Origin: JBGMEA01 sp041447245
GTDB lineage: Bacteria > Bacillota > Clostridia > Eubacteriales > Anaerofustaceae
DNA: 64,000 bases
Assembly: GCA_041447245.1 (NCBI GenBank)
Contig: JBGMEA010000006.1
Location: 1 to 64,000 of the forward strand
Direction of reading: 5' to 3'
Part shown: positions 40,374-49,553 of the stretch, in pieces
Layout of the letters: the number at the start of each line of letters is the position of its first letter
Numbering within the stretch: the stretch's first letter is position 1
The notes under the pieces: generated by a model
The model's database searches: none
Told to the model about the DNA's origin: nothing
The model's input: only the letters and a program-made list of their open reading frames with translations
Program-made: the position numbers and the translations under genes

Positions 40374-41885
40374 TTAAAAATGATTTGCCGAGATTTTATT
40401 GATCCCGTTGAGATAAGCAAGAAGACTTGCTTCAATGACGTCCGTGGAAAGGCCTCTGCCTGTAATTTCATGTCCCTGGTGTTTGATCTTCACCACCACT
40501 TCGCCGAGGGCGTCTTCTCCGCCCGAAATTGCATTGATGCTGTATTGTTCCAGCGGATACACTTTGCCCGTGATTTTTTCAATGGCATGATATGCCGCTT
40601 CAATCGGACCTTCTCCTGTCGCCGCTTCCTGATAGGTTGCATCATCTGTACTCAGCTGAATGGTAGCAGTCGCGCGGATATGGTTGCCGCTTTGCACCAC
40701 AAACGAATCGAGGTGATATTTTTCCACCACCGGCACTGCTTTTTCCGCAACGATCGCATCGATGTCGGAATCAAATACGTTTTTCTTTTTGTCCGCGAAA
40801 TCTTTGAAACGGACAAATGCCTGTTCCATTTCTTCATTCGAAAGCTGGTATCCCAGATAGTTGAGCCGTTCTTCGAAGGCATGCCGTCCGGAGTGCTTTC
40901 CGAGCACCATTTTGTTTTTCGGCAGCCCGATGGATTCCGGCGTCATGATTTCATAGGTTGTGCGTTCCGCGAGTACTCCATGCTGATGGATACCTGCTTC
41001 GTGCGCAAACGCGTTTGCGCCCACAATGGCTTTGTTTGCAGCCACCGGCTGCCCGATGATGGAGGAAAGCAGTTTGCTGGATCGGTAAATCTGCGTTGTA
41101 TCGATGCGGCAGTCTGCATCAAACAGATCACGGCGCGTGTTCATCGCCATGACGGCTTCCTCAATCGCACAATTGCCCGCGCGTTCTCCGATGCCGTTGA
41201 TGGTGCCTTCGAGTTGTGTCGCACCCGCACGGATGCCCGCCAGAGAATTCGCTACAGCCATGCCGAGGTCATTGTGACAATGGACGGCAAGTTCGACTTT
41301 ATCGATATCCTGCACATGCTCTTTCAGGTATTGAATCAACGTGAACATTTCTTCCGGTGTCGTATATCCCACCGTATCGGGAATATTGATTACCGTCGCT
41401 CCCGCTCGGATTGCCGCATCCACGGCTTTTACGAGGAAATCCTTATCGCTTCTGGTTGCGTCTTCCGCGGAAAACTGTACGTCGGAACATTTCTTTTTTG
41501 CATAGGCGACCATTGCCTCAATCCGCTCGATGACGGCATCCGGTTCCATGCTCAGTTTATATTTCATATGAATCGGCGAAGTTGCCAGAAACGTATGAAT
41601 GCGGGGGGATACGGCTCCTTTCACTGCGTCATATGCGGAATCGATGTCTTTCTCGATTGCGCGGGATAGCGAGGCCACCGTGCAGTCTTTGATCGTTTCC
41701 GCGACCGCTTTGACCGCAGAAAAGTCACCGGGCGAAGCGATCGCAAATCCTGCTTCGATCACGTCCACTTTCAGGCGTTCAAGCTGTTTGGCCACCTCAA
41801 TTTTTTCAGTTAAGTTCATGCTGCATCCGGGAGACTGTTCTCCGTCTCGTAAAGTAGTGTCAAAAATTTTGATTTGACGAGCCAC
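40374..41885 (-). CDS. leuA: 2-isopropylmalate synthase
   Basis: A 503-residue enzyme condensing 2-ketoisovalerate with acetyl-CoA, first step to leucine. TTLRDGEQSPGCSMNLTEK (residues 10-28), HCHNDLGMAVANSLAG (about 203) and the C-terminal regulatory domain are complete, so feedback by leucine is expected. It precedes its homologue cimA, an arrangement that probably arose by duplication long ago since the two are quite diverged. Confidence 0.94.
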   Translation of the reverse strand: MARQIKIFDTTLRDGEQSPGCSMNLTEKIEVAKQLERLKVDVIEAGFAIASPGDFSAVKAVAETIKDCTVASLSRAIEKDIDSAYDAVKGAVSPRIHTFLATSPIHMKYKLSMEPDAVIERIEAMVAYAKKKCSDVQFSAEDATRSDKDFLVKAVDAAIRAGATVINIPDTVGYTTPEEMFTLIQYLKEHVQDIDKVELAVHCHNDLGMAVANSLAGIRAGATQLEGTINGIGERAGNCAIEEAVMAMNTRRDLFDADCRIDTTQIYRSSKLLSSIIGQPVAANKAIVGANAFAHEAGIHQHGVLAERTTYEIMTPESIGLPKNKMVLGKHSGRHAFEERLNYLGYQLSNEEMEQAFVRFKDFADKKKNVFDSDIDAIVAEKAVPVVEKYHLDSFVVQSGNHIRATATIQLSTDDATYQEAATGEGPIEAAYHAIEKITGKVYPLEQYSINAISGGEDALGEVVVKIKHQGHEITGRGLSTDVIEASLLAYLNGINKISANHF

Positions 41886-41940
41886 TTCGATTCACCCCTT
41901 TCTGTTGTTACCTTTTATTTTTATGTTATCTGAACGCATC

Positions 41941-43605
41941 TTATTCGAGAATCGCGCCTTTGCTGGCGGAACTCACCATGCGTGCATAGCGTTTTAAATA
42001 TCCTGTCTGGATTTTCGGAGGAAGGATCACGACATGTTCTTTTCTTTTTGCAAGCACGTCATCCGCAACATCCAGATGAATCGTACCGTTCGGGATGTCG
42101 ATTCTGATGATGTCACCGTCTTCCACAAGGGCGATCATACCGCCGCTTGCCGCTTCGGGGGAGACATGTCCGATGGCTGCGCCTCTCGTCGCTCCGCTGA
42201 ATCGTCCGTCCGTGATGAGCGCCACGTCTTTGTCCAGACCCATTCCGGCAAGTGCCGAAGTGGGGGAGAGCATTTCTCTCATGCCCGGGCCGCCTTTCGG
42301 TCCTTCATAACGGATCACCACCACGTCTCCCGCTTTGATGCCCCCGGCAAGGATCGACTCGATGGCGGCGTCTTCGCTGTCAAAGACGCGGGCAGGACCC
42401 GTATGCACCAGCATTTTCGGATCGACCGCGGAGCGTTTCACCACGCATCCGTCCGGTGCGATATTGCCGAAGAGTACGGCGATGCCGCCGGTCGGCGAAT
42501 AGGGATTGTCGATCGGACGGAGCACTTCTTCGTCGCAGTTGAACGCATCTTTGATGTTTTCCGCTATCGTTTTTCCCGTCACGGTTTTCAGATCGGTATG
42601 GATCAGGTGTTTCTTATCGAGCTCCTTGAGCAGTGCCCGGATGCCTCCTGCCGCATACAGGTCTTCCACATGGTGGTGTCCCGCGGGTGCGAGTTTGCAC
42701 AGGTTCGGGGTTTTGGCGCTGATCTCGTTCACCTTGTTCAGATCAATCGTCACACCTGCTTCGTGTGCGATGGCCGGCAGATGCAGAATACTGTTGGTGG
42801 AGCATCCGAGTGCCATGTCCGCGGTCAGCGCATTTTCAAAGGCTTCCGCCGTCATGATGTCGCGCGGGCGGATGTTTTCCTCCACGAGACGCATCACAGC
42901 CATGCCCGCTTTTCTCGCAAGTGCAACCCGTTCGCCGTATACTGCGGGGATGGTTCCGTTTCCGGGCAATCCCATGCCGAGCACTTCGGTCAGACAGTTC
43001 ATGCTGTTTGCGGTGAACATTCCCGAGCATGATCCGCAGCTGGGACAGGCGTGCTGTTCCACATCATACAGTTCGGCATCGTTCATTTTCCCCGCGCTGT
43101 AGGCTCCCACGGCTTCGAACGCCGCGTTCAGATCGATCTTCTTTTTGTTTCTCGTGCCTGCCAGCATCGGTCCGCCGCTGATCATCACGGCGGGAATGTT
43201 GACCCGCGCCGCCGCCATCAGCATGCCCGGCACGATTTTATCGCAGTTGGTCACAAGCACCAGTCCGTCCAGTGCGTGCGCAATTGCCATCGATTCAATG
43301 CTGTCCGCGATCAGTTCGCGTGAGGCAAGGGAATAATGCATTCCTTTGTGTCCCATGGCGATTCCGTCGCAGATGGCGATGGACGGAAATTCCACAGGCG
43401 TGCCGCCCGCTGCCAGCACGCCTTCTCTTGCGGCTTTCGCGATGGTGTCCAGGTGGAAATGCCCCGGCACGATCTCGTTTTGGGAATTGACGATTCCGAT
43501 CAGCGGACGTTCCAGATCTTCTTTGATGTATCCCATGGCATAAAACAGGGATCGATGCGGTGCCCGTCCTACGCCTTTCAATGCTTTGTCGCTGTTTCTT
43601 TCCAT
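41941..43605 (-). CDS. ilvD: Dihydroxy-acid dehydratase
   Basis: A 554-residue Fe-S dehydratase for valine, leucine and isoleucine precursors. NCDKIVPGMLMAA (about residues 120-132) and ACPSCGSCSGMFTANSM (about 192) carry the cluster Cys. The start at ATG 43605 follows AAGGAG by 6 nt; a longer frame would run through untranslated sequence. A 160-nt gap with a terminator-like structure separates it from ilvC. Confidence 0.95.
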   Translation of the reverse strand: MERNSDKALKGVGRAPHRSLFYAMGYIKEDLERPLIGIVNSQNEIVPGHFHLDTIAKAAREGVLAAGGTPVEFPSIAICDGIAMGHKGMHYSLASRELIADSIESMAIAHALDGLVLVTNCDKIVPGMLMAAARVNIPAVMISGGPMLAGTRNKKKIDLNAAFEAVGAYSAGKMNDAELYDVEQHACPSCGSCSGMFTANSMNCLTEVLGMGLPGNGTIPAVYGERVALARKAGMAVMRLVEENIRPRDIMTAEAFENALTADMALGCSTNSILHLPAIAHEAGVTIDLNKVNEISAKTPNLCKLAPAGHHHVEDLYAAGGIRALLKELDKKHLIHTDLKTVTGKTIAENIKDAFNCDEEVLRPIDNPYSPTGGIAVLFGNIAPDGCVVKRSAVDPKMLVHTGPARVFDSEDAAIESILAGGIKAGDVVVIRYEGPKGGPGMREMLSPTSALAGMGLDKDVALITDGRFSGATRGAAIGHVSPEAASGGMIALVEDGDIIRIDIPNGTIHLDVADDVLAKRKEHVVILPPKIQTGYLKRYARMVSSASKGAILE

Positions 43606-43649
43606 GTTTTCTCCTTGTTCCGAAGCCGATATTCGGCCAAAAAAGGTAT

Positions 43650-43749
43650 AAAAAACCCGTCGTCCGATACTGTTTTTTGTTTGCAAAAGTTATCGATCGG
43701 TCCGGTATCAGACTCTTTCTTTCATGTTGCAAAGCAGGGGACGGCGGGT
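43650..43749 (-). promoter_or_regulatory. Terminator-like long-range stem between ilvC and ilvD
   Basis: On the minus strand ACCCGCCGTCC (43749-43739) can pair with GGACGACGGGT (43665-43655), 10 of 11 matches, enclosing 73 nt, and is followed directly by six T. It would partly stop transcription after ilvC, or could be a site of mRNA processing. Confidence 0.45.
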
Positions 43750-43765
43750 ATCCGGTTTCGTTTGA

Positions 43766-44758
43766 TTATTTTTTCAGCCAGCTCATCATGCCGCGCAGCT
43801 TTTTGCCGACGACTTCGATCGGATGTTCCGCTTCGATACGTTTCTTTGCATTAAAGTAGGGTCTGTTGACTTTGTTTTCCAAAATCCAGTTTCTCGCAAA
43901 CGTTCCTTCCTGAATTTCGGTCAGCACCTGTTTCATTTCCTTGCGGGTATCTTCCGTGATAATTCGTTTCCCTGTCACGTAATCGCCGTATTCCGCGGTG
44001 TCCGAAATGGAATATCTCATGAAAGTGAAGCCACCGTTGTTGATCATATCCACGATCAGTTTCATTTCGTGGCAGCATTCGAAGTATGCGATTTCCGGCT
44101 GATATCCCGCAGCCACGAGGGTGTCGAATCCTGCTTTGATCAGTTCCGTCACGCCGCCGCAAAGCACTGCCTGTTCGCCGAAAAGGTCGGTTTCCGTTTC
44201 TTCTTTGAACGTCGTTTCGAGAATGCCGGCTCTGCCTCCGCCGATGCCTGAAGCATAAGCGAGTGCCAGGTCTCTTGCTTTTCCCGTTGCATCCTGATGA
44301 ATCGCAAACAGATCGGGTACGCCTTTGCCTTCCTGATACTGGCTTCTCACCGTGTGTCCCGGTCCTTTCGGAGCTACCATCCAAACGTCCACGTCCGCGG
44401 GCGGAACGATCTGCCCGAAGTGGATGTTGAATCCGTGCGCGAACACGAGGGATTTTCCTGCCGTAAGATTCGGTGCGATGCTTTCTTCATAAAGTGCAGG
44501 CTGCTTTTCATCGTTGATCAGAATCATAATGATGTCGGCCGCTTTTGCCGCATCTGCCGCGGTCATCACGGTCAGACCCGCTTCTTCGGCTTTCGCCCAG
44601 GACTTGCTTCCGTTGTAAAGCCCCACGATCACCTTCATCCCCGAATCTTTCAGGTTAAGTGCATGCGCGTGTCCCTGACTGCCGTAACCGATAATCGCGA
44701 TTGTTTTATTTTTCAGCAGTTCCAGATCACAGTCCTTGTCATAATACATGGTTGTCAT
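43766..44758 (-). CDS. ilvC: Ketol-acid reductoisomerase (class I)
   Basis: A 330-residue Mg- and NAD(P)H-dependent enzyme. The nucleotide motif is GYGSQGHAHALNLKDSG (about residues 24-40); the following loop has SKSWAKAEE, whose Ser residues suit NADPH. Metal-binding residues lie in ETTFKEETETDLFGEQ (about 186-201). It converts acetolactate and acetohydroxybutyrate to dihydroxy acids. It begins 6 bp after ilvN. Confidence 0.96.
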   Translation of the reverse strand: MTTMYYDKDCDLELLKNKTIAIIGYGSQGHAHALNLKDSGMKVIVGLYNGSKSWAKAEEAGLTVMTAADAAKAADIIMILINDEKQPALYEESIAPNLTAGKSLVFAHGFNIHFGQIVPPADVDVWMVAPKGPGHTVRSQYQEGKGVPDLFAIHQDATGKARDLALAYASGIGGGRAGILETTFKEETETDLFGEQAVLCGGVTELIKAGFDTLVAAGYQPEIAYFECCHEMKLIVDMINNGGFTFMRYSISDTAEYGDYVTGKRIITEDTRKEMKQVLTEIQEGTFARNWILENKVNRPYFNAKKRIEAEHPIEVVGKKLRGMMSWLKK

Positions 44759-44764
44759 TGTCTG

Positions 44765-45283
44765 TTATTCCTCCTCGAATTTGGTATGTTTGTTTAGTTG
44801 GATACTTCCCCGTTCAAGGGCCGTCAAGCCCGTTCTGGCAATTTCTTTGATTCCGTAGACTTCCATCATTTCGATGAAAGCCTGCGCTTTGCTTTGTTCG
44901 CCTGTTATCTCCATCGTAAGTGTTTCCTGCGAGATGTCAATGACTTTTGCCCGGAAAATGTTCGCAATTTCGATAATCGCAGCGCGCGTTTTGTCGTCTG
45001 CTTTCACTTTGATCAGAATCAGTTCCCGGAACACTGCGCTGTCTGTTTTCAATTCCGTGATGCTGCGCACATCAATGAGTTTTCCGAGCTGCTTTTTGAT
45101 CTGATCGAGAATATATTCGTCGCCGTACAGCATGATGGTGATGCGGGAGACGGAAGGGTCTTCCGTTTCGCCGACGGTCAGGCTGCTGATGTTGTAGCCT
45201 CTTCTGGAGAATAATCCGGCCACTCTGCTCAGCACGCCCGAATGGTTGTCCACCAAAACCGACAATACATATCTTCTGTCCAT
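44765..45283 (-). CDS. ilvN: Acetolactate synthase small (regulatory) subunit
   Basis: A 172-residue protein. An N-terminal ACT domain (VLVDNHSGVLSRVAGLFSRR, residues 7-26) binds valine for feedback control, and a C-terminal domain (about 85-165) completes the IlvH type. ATG 45283 is chosen behind AAGGAGG. Its start lies 13 bp after the ilvB stop, and it forms a complex with it. Confidence 0.94.
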   Translation of the reverse strand: MDRRYVLSVLVDNHSGVLSRVAGLFSRRGYNISSLTVGETEDPSVSRITIMLYGDEYILDQIKKQLGKLIDVRSITELKTDSAVFRELILIKVKADDKTRAAIIEIANIFRAKVIDISQETLTMEITGEQSKAQAFIEMMEVYGIKEIARTGLTALERGSIQLNKHTKFEEE

Positions 45284-45296
45284 GATTTTCTCCTCC

Positions 45297-46967
45297 TTAA
45301 TCCAATTCCAGAATGGGTGCTTCAATCGGTGCCCCGGAAGGTACCATCGGCAGCACGTTCACATCGCACCCGATGCGGCAGTCGATCACGCACGGTTTAC
45401 CCGAAGCGAGTGCCGCCTGCATTGCCGGCGCGAACTCTTCTCTTTTTTCCACCACGAAGCCGAGCGCGCCGAACGCTTCCGCCAGTTTTTTGTAATCCGT
45501 TTTGCGGTCGAGCGTGGTGTGGGAGTAGCGTTTGTCGTAGAACATTTTCTGCCACTGGCGCACCATGCCGAGCACGTTGTTGTTCATAATGATTTCAATG
45601 ATCGGCAGTTCGTACGTCACCGCAGTTGCAAGTTCCGCCAGATTCATGTGGAAACTGCCGTCTCCCGCAATGTTCACCACCCGCTTGTCGGGGTTGCCGA
45701 TCTGCGAGCCGATGGCTGCTCCGAGTCCGAAGCCCATCGTTCCCAAACCGCCCGATGTCACAAGGGTGCGCGGTTTTTCCGCTTTGAGATACTGACCCAC
45801 CCACATCTGATGCTGTCCGACTTCCGTCGTTACCACACCGTTGTCTTTGATCATATCCCAAGCCGTTTCGATGATGTACTGCGGCATGAGGCAGTGTTCG
45901 TCGTCCATATCGATCGGATACTGTTTTTTCCATTCCGCGATCTGTGCCAGCCATTCTTTCCTGTCGTTTTTCTTAACTTCCTTATCCAGCCGTTTGAGCA
46001 CTTCTTTCACGTCCCCGATCACACTCTGCACCACGGGCACGTTTTTTCCGATTTCGGCCGGGTCGATGTCGATGTGCACGATCTTTGCGTTTTTCGCAAA
46101 GGTCGAAGCCTTGCAGATTACTCTGTCCGAAAATCTCGCGCCGATGGCGATCAACAGATCGCATTCCGTTACGGCGAGGGAAGAGGTCATCGTGCCGTGC
46201 ATGCCGACCATGCCCGTGTAATTCGGGTCGGTGGCGGGATAGGCTCCGATGCCCATCAGGCTCAGGGTAACGGGAGCGCCGATTTTTTCGGCAAATGCTT
46301 TCAATTCTTTCGCAGCATCCGAGGCAATCACCCCGCCGCCTGCATAAATGAGCGGTTTTTGCGCTGCGTTTATCAATTCCGCAGTTTTTTCGACCGCGTC
46401 TTTTGTGATGGTTTTTGTCTGCCGTTCGATCTTTTTCGGTTTCTTCGGTTCGTAATCAACTTCAGCCGAAGTGATGTCCTTCGGAATGTCGATCAGAACC
46501 GGACCGGGTCTGCCCGTGTTGGCAATTTCGAATGCCTGTCTGACGATATCTGCCAGATCGTTGACATCCTTTACGATAAAATTGTGTTTGGTAATCGGCA
46601 TCGTGACTCCCGCGATGTCAATTTCCTGAAAGCTGTCTTTTCCCAAAAGTCCCAGCGAGACGTTGCCGGTGATGGCGACCATCGGCACGGAGTCCATATA
46701 TGCAGTCGCAATACCCGTCACCAAATTGGATGCTCCGGGTCCCGACGTCGCGATCACTACGCCTGTCTTCCCCGTGGATCGGGCGTAACCGTCCGCCGCG
46801 TGCGCCGCATGCTGTTCGTGGCAGGTCAGGATGTGGCTGATTTTATCCTGATACTCATACAGTGCGTCATAAATAAACAACACTGCGCCGCCCGGAAAAC
46901 CAAAGACGGTGTCAACATCCTGCTCAATCAAACAATTTACTAGTACTTCGGCACCTGTCATGCGCAT
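45297..46967 (-). CDS. ilvB: Acetolactate synthase large (catalytic) subunit
   Basis: A 556-residue thiamine-diphosphate enzyme. FGFPGGAVLFIYDAL (about residues 22-36), the catalytic Glu in HEQHAAHAADGYAR (about 47-60), the FAD-domain segments, and the ThDP motif GDGSFHMNLAELATA near 430 are intact. It starts branched-chain amino-acid synthesis. ATG 46967 lies 7 nt after AAGGAGG. It is the first gene behind the T-box leader. Confidence 0.95.
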   Translation of the reverse strand: MRMTGAEVLVNCLIEQDVDTVFGFPGGAVLFIYDALYEYQDKISHILTCHEQHAAHAADGYARSTGKTGVVIATSGPGASNLVTGIATAYMDSVPMVAITGNVSLGLLGKDSFQEIDIAGVTMPITKHNFIVKDVNDLADIVRQAFEIANTGRPGPVLIDIPKDITSAEVDYEPKKPKKIERQTKTITKDAVEKTAELINAAQKPLIYAGGGVIASDAAKELKAFAEKIGAPVTLSLMGIGAYPATDPNYTGMVGMHGTMTSSLAVTECDLLIAIGARFSDRVICKASTFAKNAKIVHIDIDPAEIGKNVPVVQSVIGDVKEVLKRLDKEVKKNDRKEWLAQIAEWKKQYPIDMDDEHCLMPQYIIETAWDMIKDNGVVTTEVGQHQMWVGQYLKAEKPRTLVTSGGLGTMGFGLGAAIGSQIGNPDKRVVNIAGDGSFHMNLAELATAVTYELPIIEIIMNNNVLGMVRQWQKMFYDKRYSHTTLDRKTDYKKLAEAFGALGFVVEKREEFAPAMQAALASGKPCVIDCRIGCDVNVLPMVPSGAPIEAPILELD

Positions 46968-47011
46968 AGTAGATCCTCCTTCATTCATTCATAAATTAAA
47001 TTTTATTGTAA

Positions 47012-47285
47012 TAAAAAACCTTCGTCTCTTCTATGAAGAGACGAAGGCATTATTCACTCCGCGTTACCACTCTAATTGATACTTCATCGTATCCGCTCTG
47101 TCGCCGCGAATCCTGTTCGCCGCGCGCCCGTGTAACGGCGGGCTGCCGTATCATCCTACTCCTGGTTCGGTGATCACTCGGGGGTGAGCTTTCATCCTTT
47201 TGCTTTGCTATGCCTCGCACCAACCGGCAATTCTCTCAAGCTTCCGCAAACAACTACTTTCCCCGTCATCGCTTTGTTTTGTATT
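47012..47285 (-). ncRNA. T-box riboswitch, leucine specifier (CUC)
   Basis: Minus-strand leader of the ilv-leu operon. The T-box core AGAGTGGTAACGCGG is at 47073-47059. Stem I shows the AGTA element, GAGAG and GGTTGGTGCGAG distal loop. The specifier position, after GAA and before AC, reads CTC (47188-47186), a Leu codon. The terminator CCTTCGTCTCTT/AAGAGACGAAGG (47047-47019) plus six T lies just before ilvB. Uncharged leucine tRNA should stabilise the antiterminator. Specifier placement was made by eye against known leaders. Confidence 0.92.
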
Positions 47286-47291
47286 TTTTCC

Positions 47292-47320
47292 ATTATATTA
47301 CCCGTTTTGCGGTTTGTCAA
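47292..47320 (-). promoter_or_regulatory. Promoter of the ilv-leu operon
   Basis: Perfect consensus on the minus strand: TTGACA (47320-47315), 17-bp spacer, TATAAT (47297-47292). Confidence 0.9.
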
Positions 47321-47390
47321 CAACTTTAGGAAAAAAGGAACGTAAATTTTCTGAAAATTCTGACACTTTATCGTTTTACCGTTCGTTCTT

Positions 47391-48521
47391 TCAATTTTCC
47401 TTGTAACATCCCAATATTTCCATGTATCCGCAGACCGACCCCGCGTGCCGCAGCGCCGTGGAAATGTGCTCGTCATTGATGTTGCCGTGAATATCGGTGA
47501 AGAAGCAGTACCTTCCTCCCGACATCGGTCGCGATTCGATGCGGGTCAGATTCACTTCGCCCGCCATCAGAGGGAAGAGCACGTCGCAAAGCGCTCCGCT
47601 GCGGTGTGCCGTGCGGAAAATTACGCTCACGGTGTCCGATTCCGCGTTGTATTCCGGCTGATCCGCAATCACGATGAAACGGGTCTGGTTATTGTCATCA
47701 TCCATGATATCGGGCGCGATCACTTCCAGTCCGTTCAGTTCCGCCGCCCGTCTGGACCCGATTGCCGCATAGCGTTTGTTGTTCTGTTCCCGCACCATGT
47801 TGGCGGCCACTGCCGTATTGCGGCACGCCGTCAGATCCCACGGATATTTTTTCAGGAATTTGCTGCACTGTTTGAATCCTTCGGGATGGGAATACACTTC
47901 ACGGATGTCCTCGAATTTGGTTCCCGGCACGGCAAGCAGACACTGTTTTGCCTGCACCCAGGTCTGCCCGACGATGTAGCATCCGTAATTTCTCAGCAGG
48001 TCATACACTTCGCCGATGGCTCCCGTTTTGGAGTTTTCGATCGGCACGACCCCGTAATCCGCTTTTTTGTCCTTGACCGCCTGGAACACATCCTCAAATC
48101 GTTCCACGCCTTCATGCTGCGCTTCTCCGAAATACTGCATCGTCGCGATTTCTCCCCACGCACCGGGCAATCCCTGATAGGCGATTTTCACGTCCTGTGT
48201 TTTGTGCGTTCCGGACGGGGGAATGAGCGGTTCGTTGTCGCTTTCGTCAAACAGCAGCTTGCGCTGTCTCATTTTAGAAAGCCCCATAATCGCTCTCGTA
48301 TAGGCAATGGTTTCTCCTTTATATGCGGGATCGACCATGCCGACTGCTCGGTCGACCACCACCTGTTCGCGCACTTCGTCCGTCATGGCGATGTTGCCTT
48401 CGCGTTTGATGTCTGCCACTTCATCGCTGAGTCTCATTCGTTCGTTGAACAGCTGGAGCAGCTCGTCATCCAGTGTGTCCAATTTGCTTCGTACCTGTAT
48501 CAGCTTTTCTTTTGCGTCCAT
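47391..48521 (-). CDS. pheA: Bifunctional chorismate mutase/prephenate dehydratase (P-protein)
   Basis: A 376-residue enzyme making phenylpyruvate. Residues 1-90 are an AroQ chorismate mutase (RSKLDTLDDELLQLFNERM). Residues 110-290 are prephenate dehydratase (GLPGAWGEIATMQYFGEA, VVPIENSKTGAIGEVYD). Residues 295-376 are an ACT domain with GALCDVLFPL and ESRPM, the phenylalanine-binding motifs. It is the last gene of the aromatic operon and ends 70 bp upstream of the ilv promoter. Confidence 0.95.
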   Translation of the reverse strand: MDAKEKLIQVRSKLDTLDDELLQLFNERMRLSDEVADIKREGNIAMTDEVREQVVVDRAVGMVDPAYKGETIAYTRAIMGLSKMRQRKLLFDESDNEPLIPPSGTHKTQDVKIAYQGLPGAWGEIATMQYFGEAQHEGVERFEDVFQAVKDKKADYGVVPIENSKTGAIGEVYDLLRNYGCYIVGQTWVQAKQCLLAVPGTKFEDIREVYSHPEGFKQCSKFLKKYPWDLTACRNTAVAANMVREQNNKRYAAIGSRRAAELNGLEVIAPDIMDDDNNQTRFIVIADQPEYNAESDTVSVIFRTAHRSGALCDVLFPLMAGEVNLTRIESRPMSGGRYCFFTDIHGNINDEHISTALRHAGSVCGYMEILGCYKEN

Positions 48522-48545
48522 ATTCGTCTATTCTCCCTTGCTTTC

Positions 48546-49553
48546 TTATGATTCGATAACCGATCGGATTGCCGATATTTTTTTCATTAAAGTATGGAAC
48601 ACTTCGGGTGTGACCGATTGCGCCCCGTCGCACAGCGCGCACTGCGGCATGTTGTGCACTTCGATGATCAGTCCGTCCGCGCCCGCCGCCACCGCAGCCA
48701 GTGCCATCGGTTCGACCAGATGCCAGTATCCCGTCGAATGGGACGGATCGACTACGACAGGCAGATGTGTTTTCTGATGCAGCACGGGCACTGCCGACAG
48801 ATCCAGCGTGTTTCTCGTTGCGGTTTCGAATGTTCGGATGCCTCGTTCGCAGAGCATGATTTCTCTCGCTCCGCCCACCATGACATATTCCGCTGCCATC
48901 AGCAGTTCTTCGATGGTGGAGGAAAGGCCCCGTTTGAGCAACACCGGTTTTTTCAGTTCCCCGACCTGTTTGAGCAGCGGGAAATTCTGCATGTTTCTTG
49001 CTCCGATCTGGATCACGTCCACGTCATCCGCAAATGCCTGCAGGTATTCCGAAGACATGATTTCCGAGACAATCGGAAGCCCTGTTTTCTGCCTTGCGAT
49101 TTTCAACAGCGCCAGTCCGTCGAGCCCCAGCCCCTGAAAGGCGTAAGGGGAGGTGCGTGGTTTGAATGCTCCGCCCCGCAGGAATTTTGCCCCCGAGTTT
49201 TTGATGTCTCTTGCCACGGAGAGAATCTGCTCTTCGCTTTCCACCGAGCAAGGACCCGCAATCACGGAGAAATTTCCGCCTCCGATTTTGTTTCCGTTGA
49301 CATCAACCACCGTATCCTGCGGATGAAATTTTCTGCCCGCCAATTTATACGGTTCCTGCACTTTCATGATAGACTGCACGAAATTGTTTCGCGCGATCGC
49401 ATCCTGCTGCAGGCTGGAAGTATCTCCCGCAAGTCCGAGCATGTAGGTCGATTCTCCTTTGATTTCCTGCACCACAAAGCCGCGGTTTTCCATGTCTTTT
49501 TTAAATAATTCTATTTCATTTGGATTCGAGTCCGGTTTTACGATAATAATCAT
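48546..49553 (-). CDS. aroF: 3-deoxy-7-phosphoheptulonate synthase
   Basis: A 335-residue DAHP synthase of the type I-beta class. An N-terminal ferredoxin-like regulatory domain (MIIIVKPDSNPNEIELFKKD, residues 1-75) precedes the TIM barrel with AGPCSVESEEQ, GAFKPRTSPYAFQGLG and PVVVDPSHSTG. It opens the shikimate pathway from PEP and erythrose-4-phosphate. The N-terminal domain usually carries feedback control by Tyr or Phe. Its start overlaps the aroKE stop by 4 nt. Confidence 0.94.
   Translation of the reverse strand: MIIIVKPDSNPNEIELFKKDMENRGFVVQEIKGESTYMLGLAGDTSSLQQDAIARNNFVQSIMKVQEPYKLAGRKFHPQDTVVDVNGNKIGGGNFSVIAGPCSVESEEQILSVARDIKNSGAKFLRGGAFKPRTSPYAFQGLGLDGLALLKIARQKTGLPIVSEIMSSEYLQAFADDVDVIQIGARNMQNFPLLKQVGELKKPVLLKRGLSSTIEELLMAAEYVMVGGAREIMLCERGIRTFETATRNTLDLSAVPVLHQKTHLPVVVDPSHSTGYWHLVEPMALAAVAAGADGLIIEVHNMPQCALCDGAQSVTPEVFHTLMKKISAIRSVIES

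Noticed and set aside
39159..41669. An 836-codon open frame on the plus strand across cimA and leuA
   Set aside because: Antisense to two clearly recognised genes; composition (many Phe, His, Arg) is typical of a codon-bias shadow.
45246..46943. A 565-codon plus-strand frame antisense to ilvB
   Set aside because: Shadow of ilvB; no motif, no SD, and ilvB motifs are complete.
47192..47476. A 94-codon minus-strand frame over the T-box and pheA end
   Set aside because: It overlaps the T-box stem I and the ilv promoter; the T-box explains the sequence.
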